33,169 bases of DNA from Candidatus Amesbacteria bacterium GW2011_GWC1_47_15. GTDB taxonomy: Bacteria > Patescibacteriota > Microgenomatia > CAZETR01 > Amesbacteraceae. The stretch lies in contig LCNU01000005.1 in assembly GCA_001001375.1 (NCBI GenBank), forward strand, positions 1 to 33,169, read 5' to 3'. Below, in pieces: positions 6,787 to 13,493 of this stretch (its first letter is position 1; every line of letters begins with the position of its first letter). The notes below the pieces were generated by a model. That model did not search any database. It was not told the DNA's origin and saw only the letters and a program-made list of their open reading frames with translations. Position numbers and translations under genes: made by a program.

Positions 6787-8276
6787 AATCTGTCCTTTCG
6801 CTTTCCCTGCTCATTCTGCTGGCTGCAGCACTCCTTCGGTTTGCAAACCTTAACTCCATACCCGTATTTGCGGACGAATCAATATATATCCGTTGGGCTC
6901 AGATTATGAAAGCTGAGTCTACTATGCGTTTTTTGCCTCTGTCGGACGGCAAACAACCGCTGTTTATGTGGCTGGTGATACCCTTTCTCAAGATATTTTC
7001 GGATCCCCTTTTGGCTGGAAGGATGGTATCCGGCTTGGCCGGTATTGGGACGGTGGCCGGTGTGGGTGCTGCTGCCTGGCTGATATTTAAAAATTTACGG
7101 ACAGCCCTGGTTGCTTCAATGCTTTGGGCTGTCCTGCCGTACGCGGTTTTTTTTGACCGGTTGGCCCTCTCAGACAGCTTGATGACTATGTTTGTGGTAT
7201 GGGCTTTCTGTCTGTTTTTCATTGCCGTCAGCCGTCTACGGTTGGATTTTGCCATGCTGTCCGGTTTTGCCCTCGGCGGCGCCTGGCTGACTAAATCCCC
7301 GGCTGTTTTTGCCCTGGGTCTGCTACCCTCATTGTCCGTATTTCTACCAAAATACAATCGCAGAAATATTATTACGGCCTGCGGCTTGGGGTTTGCTGCC
7401 GGGTTGATTGCCTTCGGTATGTACAACATTCTCCGGCTGGGACCGGAATTTCACATGATAGCACTGAGAAATAAAGATTATGTCTATCCTTTATCCCGGT
7501 TTTTAAACAAGCCTCTGGATCCGCTGATTCCCCACCTCAAAGATACTTACTCTTTTTATCTGTATTTTATTACCCCAGTAGGATTGCTGCTTGCCATCTG
7601 GGGTTTATTTGCCGAAAGAAAAAGTCATCTCCGGGAGCGGTTGATATTGGGATTATGGTGGCTGGTTCCGGTTTTTACCCAGTCAGTAATAGCCAAAACT
7701 TTCACTGCCCGGTATCTTTTATTTACCGCTCCGTTTGCCTGCTTGCTGGTTGCTCATGCACTCTCGCATATCGGTGACCGTACACCCCGACACCGCCTGC
7801 TTATTGCCGGACTTGCCCTGGTGGTGATTCCGTCCCTTTATCTGGATGTACTTTATCTGTTCCGACCCAGCGATGCCCCCCTGCCCCGGATTGAAAGGGC
7901 GGGTTATTTGGAAGAATGGACAGCCGGTACCGGTTTGGCTTCCGTTTCTTCAGTCATTCGCTCGCAAGCCGCCTCCGGCCCGGTGGTGGTCGGTTCGGAA
8001 GGCTTTTTTGGCACCCCGTTTGACGCCCTGGGCATGTATTTGAATGATGTCAGGAATGTCCGGGTGGTGGGTGTGGGGGTCTGGATCGATTCCGTTCACG
8101 AAAAACTGATCTCTGCCCTGGATGAGAACAAGGTGTTTCTGGTGGTTAATTCCTCCCGCTTTCACGGCAGGCCGGAGGACTTGGGTTTAAAACTTATCGG
8201 CAGTTACCCTAAAGCCGACCCGCCGGACAGGGAATTGGAATTCCTGTTGTTTTTTGAGGTTCTCCCCCGCAAATGA
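6783..8276 (+). CDS. GT39/PMT-like GT-C membrane glycosyltransferase
   Basis: A 497-residue multi-pass protein. ADESIYIRWAQ (30-40) in the first outer loop carries the acidic pair of the family, and DGKQPLFMWL follows, which matches the conserved K-x-P-L stretch of PMT_2/ArnT-like enzymes. LTKSPAVF lies in the middle loops. About 130 C-terminal residues (after PRIERAGYLEEW) are soluble and probably outside the membrane. It overlaps both neighbours by four bases (ATGA), so it belongs to one tightly coupled unit with the ALG5-like GT2 enzyme and the PTPS-related membrane protein. It is not a close paralogue of the DQGRD subgroup or of the YNAYSL subgroup. Confidence 0.87.
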   Translation: MKSVLSLSLLILLAAALLRFANLNSIPVFADESIYIRWAQIMKAESTMRFLPLSDGKQPLFMWLVIPFLKIFSDPLLAGRMVSGLAGIGTVAGVGAAAWLIFKNLRTALVASMLWAVLPYAVFFDRLALSDSLMTMFVVWAFCLFFIAVSRLRLDFAMLSGFALGGAWLTKSPAVFALGLLPSLSVFLPKYNRRNIITACGLGFAAGLIAFGMYNILRLGPEFHMIALRNKDYVYPLSRFLNKPLDPLIPHLKDTYSFYLYFITPVGLLLAIWGLFAERKSHLRERLILGLWWLVPVFTQSVIAKTFTARYLLFTAPFACLLVAHALSHIGDRTPRHRLLIAGLALVVIPSLYLDVLYLFRPSDAPLPRIERAGYLEEWTAGTGLASVSSVIRSQAASGPVVVGSEGFFGTPFDALGMYLNDVRNVRVVGVGVWIDSVHEKLISALDENKVFLVVNSSRFHGRPEDLGLKLIGSYPKADPPDRELEFLLFFEVLPRK

Positions 8277-9931
8277 AAAAGGACCTGCTTCTCCTAATGC
8301 TTTGTATCCTTCCCTCGTTTGCCCTTTTGCTGCAGCGGGGTTATTTTCCAATGCATGATGACTTGCAGGTTATGCGCCAACTGCAGATGGACAAATGTTT
8401 TCGGGACCGGCAGCTTCCCTGCCGTTGGTCTGCGGATCTTGGTTACGGCTTTGGTTATCCTCTTTTTAATTTTTATCCACCCCTTCCGTACTATTTGGGG
8501 CAGCTATTCCGCTACATGGGGTTGGCATATATTGATGTTGTCAAAGCCATGGGAGTGGTAGGATTTATCATTACGGCTTTCTCCATGTATTTTTTAGGCA
8601 GAGAGTTCTGGGGCAGGCGGGGAGGATTACTTTCATCACTTTTTTATACATATGCCCCTTATCACGCGGTGGATTATTATGTCCGGGGTGCCGTCAATGA
8701 ATTCTGGGCTATGGGGTTTTACCCCGCCATTTTCTACACCTCATATAAGTTGATCCGGGACTCTTCGCAAAAAAAATATATAGTTTTTCTCTCCCTTTCT
8801 TTTGCAGGATTGCTCCTGTCGCACAATCCCATGCTCATGATCTTTGCCCCTTTCTTAGTCTTGTGGTGTGTTTATTGGATGGTAAAAATGAAGATTTACC
8901 TGCCGGCAGGCAGGGCATTATTCATATCAGGTCTTTGGTCGCTCGGTCTAGCTGCCTTTTTTACTCTTCCCGTTCTATTTGAAAAGAAATATGCGCATGT
9001 AGAGACATTGGTCATCGGTTATTTCAATTATCTGGCTCACTTTCTTGATTTAAAGCAAATTTTCTGGCGAGTCAATTGGGGTTACGGTGAATCCGTATAC
9101 GGTCCTGCGGATACCATGAGTTTCTTCCTGGGTTATCTTCACTGGATCATACCACTGATTGTTTTAATTTATTTTTTTTCAAAAAAGTTATCAGGATTTA
9201 AATCCTCGATCTTATTGCTTACATCTTTTATTCTTGTGTCTTTGTTCATGTCCCATTTCAAAGCCACCCCTCTGTGGATGAAATTCAAACCCCTGGAATT
9301 TCTCCAATTTCCTTGGCGGTTTCTCACCCTCGCCGTATTTTTTACCTCTTTTCTCTCCGGAGCAATAGCTCTGGTTTTAAATAAAAGGCTCTATTCTGTT
9401 CTTATTGTCATCCTGATCCTTATTAATGCCAATTTTTTTCGTCCCCGTGCCTGGTTTCCGGACACTACGGATGCGGATAAATTTACCGGCAAATCCTGGC
9501 AGCTACTAGTCACAGCAAGCATTTTTGATTATCTTCCCGTCTGGGCACCCCTGCCTCCGCCGGACCCGGCTGGATCGGATATAAATATCCTGGAGGGCAA
9601 GGCGGAAGTTACCCGGCTGGAAAAAAGATCTCACCGCCAGCGATATGCAGTCAGCGTCGCTTCCCAAGCAGCAGTCATCGAGCTTCAGACATTCTATTTT
9701 CCTGGCTGGCGTATTTGGGTAGACGGAAAGGAAATGACCATCGACCCTACCCGGGATAAATTTTTAGGCCGGATGCGTGTGGATTTACCCGCCGGCGGCC
9801 ACGATGTTTTGGCCCGCTTCACCGATACCCCGGTCAGGCTGGTCGGAAATTTAGTCTCCCTTGCTTCATGGATTGGGCTGGCTTTGTATATTATTATCCC
9901 ATTCCGTCGGCTTCTCATTGACTCCGGGTAA
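8273..9931 (+). CDS. Multi-pass membrane protein of the YfhO / PTPS-related type
   Basis: A 552-residue protein. The N-terminal outer loop holds FPMHDDLQVMRQLQMDKC (25-42), then CRWSADLGYGFGYPLFNFYP (50-69). This signature is one I associate with membrane proteins annotated as 6-pyruvoyl-tetrahydropterin synthase-related or YfhO-like; it is not an enzyme of pterin synthesis. Ten or more hydrophobic helices follow. The last 110 residues form a beta-rich outer domain with FYFPGWRIWVDGKE and LPAGGHDV, then two closing helices. YfhO is known to help glycosylate lipoteichoic acid, so a GT-C-like role is plausible but unproven. LPAGR at the position coded by 8899-8914 comes from a short palindromic repeat. 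A stop at 9929-9931 ends the run that began at 2388. Confidence 0.82.
   Translation: MKKDLLLLMLCILPSFALLLQRGYFPMHDDLQVMRQLQMDKCFRDRQLPCRWSADLGYGFGYPLFNFYPPLPYYLGQLFRYMGLAYIDVVKAMGVVGFIITAFSMYFLGREFWGRRGGLLSSLFYTYAPYHAVDYYVRGAVNEFWAMGFYPAIFYTSYKLIRDSSQKKYIVFLSLSFAGLLLSHNPMLMIFAPFLVLWCVYWMVKMKIYLPAGRALFISGLWSLGLAAFFTLPVLFEKKYAHVETLVIGYFNYLAHFLDLKQIFWRVNWGYGESVYGPADTMSFFLGYLHWIIPLIVLIYFFSKKLSGFKSSILLLTSFILVSLFMSHFKATPLWMKFKPLEFLQFPWRFLTLAVFFTSFLSGAIALVLNKRLYSVLIVILILINANFFRPRAWFPDTTDADKFTGKSWQLLVTASIFDYLPVWAPLPPPDPAGSDINILEGKAEVTRLEKRSHRQRYAVSVASQAAVIELQTFYFPGWRIWVDGKEMTIDPTRDKFLGRMRVDLPAGGHDVLARFTDTPVRLVGNLVSLASWIGLALYIIIPFRRLLIDSG
8899..8914. repeat. CCTGCCGGCAGGCAGG short palindromic element in a coding sequence
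   Basis: CCTGCCGGCAGG (8899-8910) is a perfect 12-bp palindrome followed by CAGG, so it is a palindrome plus a partial direct repeat. It is read as LPAGR within the YfhO/PTPS-related protein, between a positively charged loop and a membrane helix. I recall similar CCTGCCGGCAGGCAGG elements, giving PAGRQ in proteins, scattered in other candidate phylum radiation genomes. That link is from memory and not checked. Confidence 0.55.
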
Positions 9932-9954
9932 AAAATTCCTTCATAATGGATACA

Positions 9955-9987
9955 TACAATTTTTTTTCTTATCGAAAAAGGAGGTGA
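9955..9987 (+). promoter_or_regulatory. -10 box and perfect Shine-Dalgarno sequence of a small gene
   Basis: TACAAT at 9955-9960 is a fair -10 box without a clear -35. AAGGAGGTGA at 9978-9987 is a perfect match to the anti-Shine-Dalgarno end of 16S rRNA and lies 9 bases before the ATG at 9997. It is the only strong ribosome binding site I noticed in the window and it decides the call of the small gene. Confidence 0.7.
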
Positions 9988-9996
9988 CATCTATTT

Positions 9997-10155
9997 ATGG
10001 CAAAAACTAAACGTAAAGGTATCGGAGACGATCTTCCTCTGCGCTTCGCGACTGTAGCCGTATTGGCAGCCATCTTGGTGGCGGTGGTTCAGTTTGCTTT
10101 AGCCTCCCGTCAGTCAAAGACTGTTGTCGAAGCTGTCGGGTATGGTACTCCGTAA
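9997..10155 (+). CDS. Small single-pass membrane protein, 52 residues, unknown function
   Basis: The frame codes for 52 residues starting MAKTKRKGIGDD. A very basic N-terminus is followed by one hydrophobic helix at about 16-36 (RFATVAVLAAILVAVVQFAL) and a short polar tail ending VGYGTP. By the positive-inside rule the N-terminus is cytoplasmic and the tail outside. The perfect Shine-Dalgarno sequence 9 bases upstream makes this a real gene despite its size. The TAA stop is at 10153-10155. It lies alone between two glycosylation operons, 65 bases after one and 68 before the next small gene. I do not recognise the family. A strong ribosome binding site suggests high expression compared with its neighbours. 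Confidence 0.8.
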   Translation: MAKTKRKGIGDDLPLRFATVAVLAAILVAVVQFALASRQSKTVVEAVGYGTP

Positions 10156-10186
10156 AATTCTGACGGGTATTAAAATTGATGTTTCG

Positions 10187-10215
10187 TTGCCATTGGTCTA
10201 AACCAAGGCTACAAT
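10187..10215 (+). promoter_or_regulatory. Sigma70-like promoter with an inverted repeat in its spacer
   Basis: TTGCCA (10187-10192, five of six to consensus) and TACAAT (10210-10215, five of six) are exactly 17 bases apart, the best -35/-10 pair I see here. The -10 box ends 8 bases before the GTG at 10224, so the transcript would be leaderless or nearly so. The spacer holds TTGGTCTAAACCAA (10193-10206), an inverted repeat with 5-bp arms, which is well placed to be an operator. Confidence 0.6.
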
Positions 10216-10223
10216 CGAATTCA

Positions 10224-10442
10224 GTGCGAATACGGCTGCTGCTTCTGTATTTTGTTTTAATTCTTCTTCCTCTTGGAGTTTTGACTCTCAGGCAGGTGCA
10301 TGGATTGACAGACTTGGATATATATAGGATTTCTGTCCGTCGGCAGTATTTTCCGGTCTCTACGGCGCGGATTTTTCAAAACAAAATTCTTGAGTCTTTT
10401 ATCCTGTCCCGTGAGAAATTGTTTTCAGTCTTTTATTTTTAA
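10224..10442 (+). CDS. Small membrane-anchored protein, 72 residues, unknown function
   Basis: The frame from GTG 10224 codes for 72 residues: a hydrophobic helix near the N-terminus (LLLLYFVLILLPLGVLTL, about 5-22), then a basic region with HGLTDLDIYRISVRRQYFPV and a hydrophobic end SVFYF. The start is chosen because a good promoter ends 8 bases upstream. ATG 10179 would add 15 residues but sits 2 bases after a TAAAAT and upstream of that promoter. Its TAA stop is one base before the ATG of the GT39 gene at 10444, which suggests translational coupling and supports it being real. I do not recognise the family. It could be the surviving N-terminal part of a longer membrane protein, since the end looks abrupt. 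Confidence 0.55.
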   Translation: MRIRLLLLYFVLILLPLGVLTLRQVHGLTDLDIYRISVRRQYFPVSTARIFQNKILESFILSREKLFSVFYF

Positions 10443-10443
10443 A

Positions 10444-11982
10444 ATGCGCATTTCAAAGGCGATTTTTCCCATTATCCTGCTGGCTGCTGTATTACGATTG
10501 ACAGCATTTGGACACAACCCCCCCGGTGTGTATTTGGATGAAGCTGCGCAAGGGTATAACGCGTATTCTCTTTTGCGTACCGGGAAGGACGAATACGGCA
10601 AATCCTGGCCGGTTTTCCTGCGCTCTTTCGGTGATTACAAAATGCCGCTCTACGCTTATCTGACTGTTCCGTCCGTAAAAATTTTCGGCCTTGATTCTTT
10701 CAGCACCCGGTTCGTCTCCGCCGCTTTTGGCACTCTGCTCGTCGGCTTGATAGCATTTTGGCTCGGGCCTGTTGCGGGTGTTGTGGCGGCGATTTCCCCG
10801 GTGCTTGTCTTTATGTCCAGGACAGCCGCAGAAGCAAATCTGGCCCTCACCCTGTTTTTCCTGGGGGTGGCATTGGCTTTGCGTTTTTTCCGTCATCGCA
10901 TTTTTCTTCCCCTCTCCTTTCTTTTTCTCGCCCTGTCCGGGTATGCCTATCACTCCTACCGTTTTTTGTCTCCGGTCACGGTCCTTTATTTTACCCTCAT
11001 TTATAGAAAACACCGCCCCCTCATATATTTTTCCTTGATTATTTTTGTTGCGTCCTGGCTGCCGCTTATCCGGTTAAGTTTTACCCCGGGGGCGAATTCC
11101 CGGTTGACTGGCCTTTGGTCCCCGTCCGGTTTGGTCCGTAATTATCTTAATTATTTCTCCCCCGGCAACTTATTCAGCCGGCCGGACCCGGATCCGCAGC
11201 GCTCCTATCCTGAACTGTCGGTCTTTTACTGGTGGATGTCCTTATTCCTGATTGCCGGATCGGCTGTCCTATGGCACAACCGCAAAAGCCTGGGGCCGGG
11301 TGCAAAAACCCTGTTGTTTATTCTTTTTGCCGCGCCTCTGCCGGCGGCTGTCACCCGGGAATATTTTGCCACCTACCGTGTCCTGCCCATGTTTGTCTGT
11401 ATCATCTGGATCATGTCCCTGGGAATGAGGTATTTGATCGCTAAAAGATATTTATTGTATCTGGGGCTTCTTTTTGCAGGCCTGTTTGATTTGTATTCCG
11501 CCTCTGTGCTGTTGCAGTACGATCGGGCCAGAGCCTGGAATTCTGAATACCGGGATCTTTCGACTTTTTTGCGCGACTTTGATCAGGAAACGGTGCTGGT
11601 GGACAACTCCCGGCTGGGACCGGCATATATTTTATTTGCTTTTTACCGCCGCGCCGATCCGTCATTATTGCAGTCTCAATCCTCCGAAGGGTTTTTGCAA
11701 AACTATTATAGCCGCCCCGAACCGGATCCGGTAAAAAATCTGGCAAACACGCAATTCAGACCTGTGGATTGGCAGACGGATATCTACCGAAAGCAGATCA
11801 TCTCTGCCGATATCATGGCTGTTTCCCCCCAACAGGCCCGTGAGCATTTTTTATATAAACTGGGGGAGATAACGGACTTCGATGGCAAACCGGTTCTTGT
11901 TATTTACCGTACCGATCCCGCCTCCAAATGCCGCTCCCTCGCTGTTCCCGCCCCGCCCTGCTCTGCCCTGGGGGACTATTAA
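10444..11982 (+). CDS. GT39/PMT-like GT-C membrane glycosyltransferase (YNAYSL subgroup)
   Basis: A 512-residue protein. The first outer loop carries YLDEAAQGYNAYSLLRTGKD (30-49) with the catalytic-type acidic pair at 32-33, then FLRSFGDYKMPLYAYLTVP (58-76). FMSRTAAEANLALTLFF marks the next conserved loop. The last 120 residues are soluble (VLVDNSRLGPAYILFAFYRRADP), as in the paralogues at 27631 and 31010. The first ATG after the stop of the 72-residue gene (10444) is used. An in-frame ATG at 10390 would add 18 residues that overlap that gene and look non-conserved. The family uses polyprenyl-phosphate sugars as donors outside the membrane. The acceptor is not known. Confidence 0.88.
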   Translation: MRISKAIFPIILLAAVLRLTAFGHNPPGVYLDEAAQGYNAYSLLRTGKDEYGKSWPVFLRSFGDYKMPLYAYLTVPSVKIFGLDSFSTRFVSAAFGTLLVGLIAFWLGPVAGVVAAISPVLVFMSRTAAEANLALTLFFLGVALALRFFRHRIFLPLSFLFLALSGYAYHSYRFLSPVTVLYFTLIYRKHRPLIYFSLIIFVASWLPLIRLSFTPGANSRLTGLWSPSGLVRNYLNYFSPGNLFSRPDPDPQRSYPELSVFYWWMSLFLIAGSAVLWHNRKSLGPGAKTLLFILFAAPLPAAVTREYFATYRVLPMFVCIIWIMSLGMRYLIAKRYLLYLGLLFAGLFDLYSASVLLQYDRARAWNSEYRDLSTFLRDFDQETVLVDNSRLGPAYILFAFYRRADPSLLQSQSSEGFLQNYYSRPEPDPVKNLANTQFRPVDWQTDIYRKQIISADIMAVSPQQAREHFLYKLGEITDFDGKPVLVIYRTDPASKCRSLAVPAPPCSALGDY

Positions 11983-11993
11983 GTATCTTTTAT

Positions 11994-12002
11994 TGTTAAA
12001 AT
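11994..12002 (+). promoter_or_regulatory. Extended -10 promoter of the flippase gene
   Basis: TGTTAAAAT (11994-12002) fits an extended -10 element (TGn then TAAAAT). It ends 6 bases before the ATG at 12009, the leaderless spacing. No -35 box is visible, as is usual for extended -10 promoters. Confidence 0.5.
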
Positions 12003-12008
12003 AAATCA

Positions 12009-13493
12009 ATGGATGCGGATATGACCCTGGGGGATGTGGATTTGACTACGGTAAAAACCAGATCCCTCTCCGGCGTCATTACCCTGATATCCCGCTCTTT
12101 TGTTCTCCAAATCGTTTCGACTGGCGGTTTCTTTCTGTTAACTGTGTTTTTGGGTCGTCCTGAAATCGGGCTGTTTATAGCCATAAACGACTTAGTTTCT
12201 ATTCTGGGTTACTTTTCTGATATTGGTCTGGCCGCTTCCCTTATCCAGAAAAAGCAGGGAGTGTCCCTGACGGATCTGCGCACCACTTTTTCTCTTCAAC
12301 AGTCCATTGTTTTGCTTTTGATCACGCTTTCCCTATTTCTCACGCCGGTCCTGTTTCGTTTTTATAATATTTCCGGATCGGGTATCTGGTTGTTTTACAG
12401 CCTGCTGGCCGCTTTCTTTCTCGCTTCTTTAAAAACCATACCTTCCGTGGTTCTCGAACGTCAGTTGAAGTTTCAGGTACTAGCCGCGATCGAGGTAGTA
12501 GAAAATATTGTTTTTTATGTTACGGCCGTGCTCCTCGCATGGAGGGGTTCAGGAATTGCTTCTTACGCTTGGGCGGTGATCATCCGCGGACTGGTCGGAA
12601 CCGGGATGATATATATTATGGCCCCCTGGAAACTCGGTTTTGCTTTTTCTGTCTCCTCTCTCAAAACTCTATTATCGTTCGGTCTGCCTTTCCAGATAAA
12701 TTCCCTGATGGCAGTGGTCAAAGACCGGTTTCTTAATATCGCCTTGTGGAAAATAATCGGCGCGGACGGAGTGGGTATAATCGGTTGGGCCCAGACCTGG
12801 TCAGGCAAGCCGCTGCGGTTTATCATGGACAATGTTACCAAGGTAGCTTTCCCGGCTTTTTCGCGCCTTCAGGATGATAAAAACGAACTGGCCAGGGCAG
12901 TGGAAAAAACCCTGTTATTTATTTGTTTCACCACCTTTCCGGTAGTTGCGGGAATTGCCGTTGTCGCTCCGTCATTCGTCCGACTCGTACCCCGATATTC
13001 CAAATGGGATGCAGCGCTACTACCCCTTGCTCTGTTTTGCTTCAACTCTGCGCTTGCGGCTGTTTCCACTCCGCTTACCAACCTTTTTAATGCCATCGGT
13101 AAAGTAAAAATAAACACTTATCTGATGGTTATGTGGACGGTTCTTACCTGGATACTTACACCATTACTCGCTATCCGATACGGATACCTGGGTGTGGCTT
13201 ACGCTACCGCAATTATCGCCCTTTCTTCATTCGTTCCCGTTATCATTGCCAAAAAATTCCTTGACTTCAGCCTTGTTGAAAGTGTCCTCAAGCCTGCCCT
13301 TGCGGCATTGGTTATGCTATGTATTTCTTTCTCGGTTAAATCATTTGCGCCTTTGTCTCTTTTCTCTATTATTCTGAATATCTTATTATCCTCTGTATCT
13401 TATCTTCTTATTATCTATCTTCTCACCGGACCGGTGCTTTTATCCGACACCCGGCGTCTCTGGTATGCCTTCCAAAAAAAAGACCGATTATAA
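12009..13493 (+). CDS. Wzx-like lipid-linked polysaccharide flippase (MOP superfamily)
   Basis: A 494-residue multi-pass protein of the polysaccharide transporter (PST/Wzx) type. After a polar N-terminus of about 20 residues come repeated helices with GRPEIGLFIAINDLVSILGYF, the first pair of the family, GLAASLIQKK, the loop PSVVLERQLKF (a typical mid-protein stretch) and LPFQINSLMAVVKDRF at the start of the second half. Length and helix count fit the 12-14 helix MOP fold. It would move a lipid-linked oligosaccharide built by the cytoplasmic GT2 and GT4 enzymes to the outer face. ATG 12009 is chosen from the -10 spacing; ATG 12021 is the alternative. The next gene overlaps its end by 29 bases. 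Confidence 0.9.
   Translation: MDADMTLGDVDLTTVKTRSLSGVITLISRSFVLQIVSTGGFFLLTVFLGRPEIGLFIAINDLVSILGYFSDIGLAASLIQKKQGVSLTDLRTTFSLQQSIVLLLITLSLFLTPVLFRFYNISGSGIWLFYSLLAAFFLASLKTIPSVVLERQLKFQVLAAIEVVENIVFYVTAVLLAWRGSGIASYAWAVIIRGLVGTGMIYIMAPWKLGFAFSVSSLKTLLSFGLPFQINSLMAVVKDRFLNIALWKIIGADGVGIIGWAQTWSGKPLRFIMDNVTKVAFPAFSRLQDDKNELARAVEKTLLFICFTTFPVVAGIAVVAPSFVRLVPRYSKWDAALLPLALFCFNSALAAVSTPLTNLFNAIGKVKINTYLMVMWTVLTWILTPLLAIRYGYLGVAYATAIIALSSFVPVIIAKKFLDFSLVESVLKPALAALVMLCISFSVKSFAPLSLFSIILNILLSSVSYLLIIYLLTGPVLLSDTRRLWYAFQKKDRL

Noticed and set aside
6899..7429. Leftward 176-residue frame opposite a GT39 gene
   Set aside because: Antisense shadow of membrane-helix coding sequence, with no start signal and lysine/arginine-rich unstructured residues.
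7143..9178. Runs of eight A or T (for example near 7147, 8766 and 9171) as phase-variation sites
   Set aside because: Runs of eight A/T recur in many genes here and are expected with this composition and with Phe/Lys codons. Only the G9 and G8 runs stand out.
9961..9967. T-run after the YfhO/PTPS-related gene as a terminator
   Set aside because: No stem precedes the T-run. It lies between a -10 box and a Shine-Dalgarno sequence, so it is part of the leader of the small gene.
10390..10443. Longer start for the GT39 gene at ATG 10390
   Set aside because: It adds 18 residues without helix or conserved character that overlap the 72-residue gene. ATG 10444 starts directly before the first membrane helix.
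10492..11013. Leftward 173-residue frame opposite the GT39 gene
   Set aside because: It is a shadow of the GT39 gene: low-complexity charged and glycine-rich residues, no start signal, and the GT39 frame is clearly conserved.
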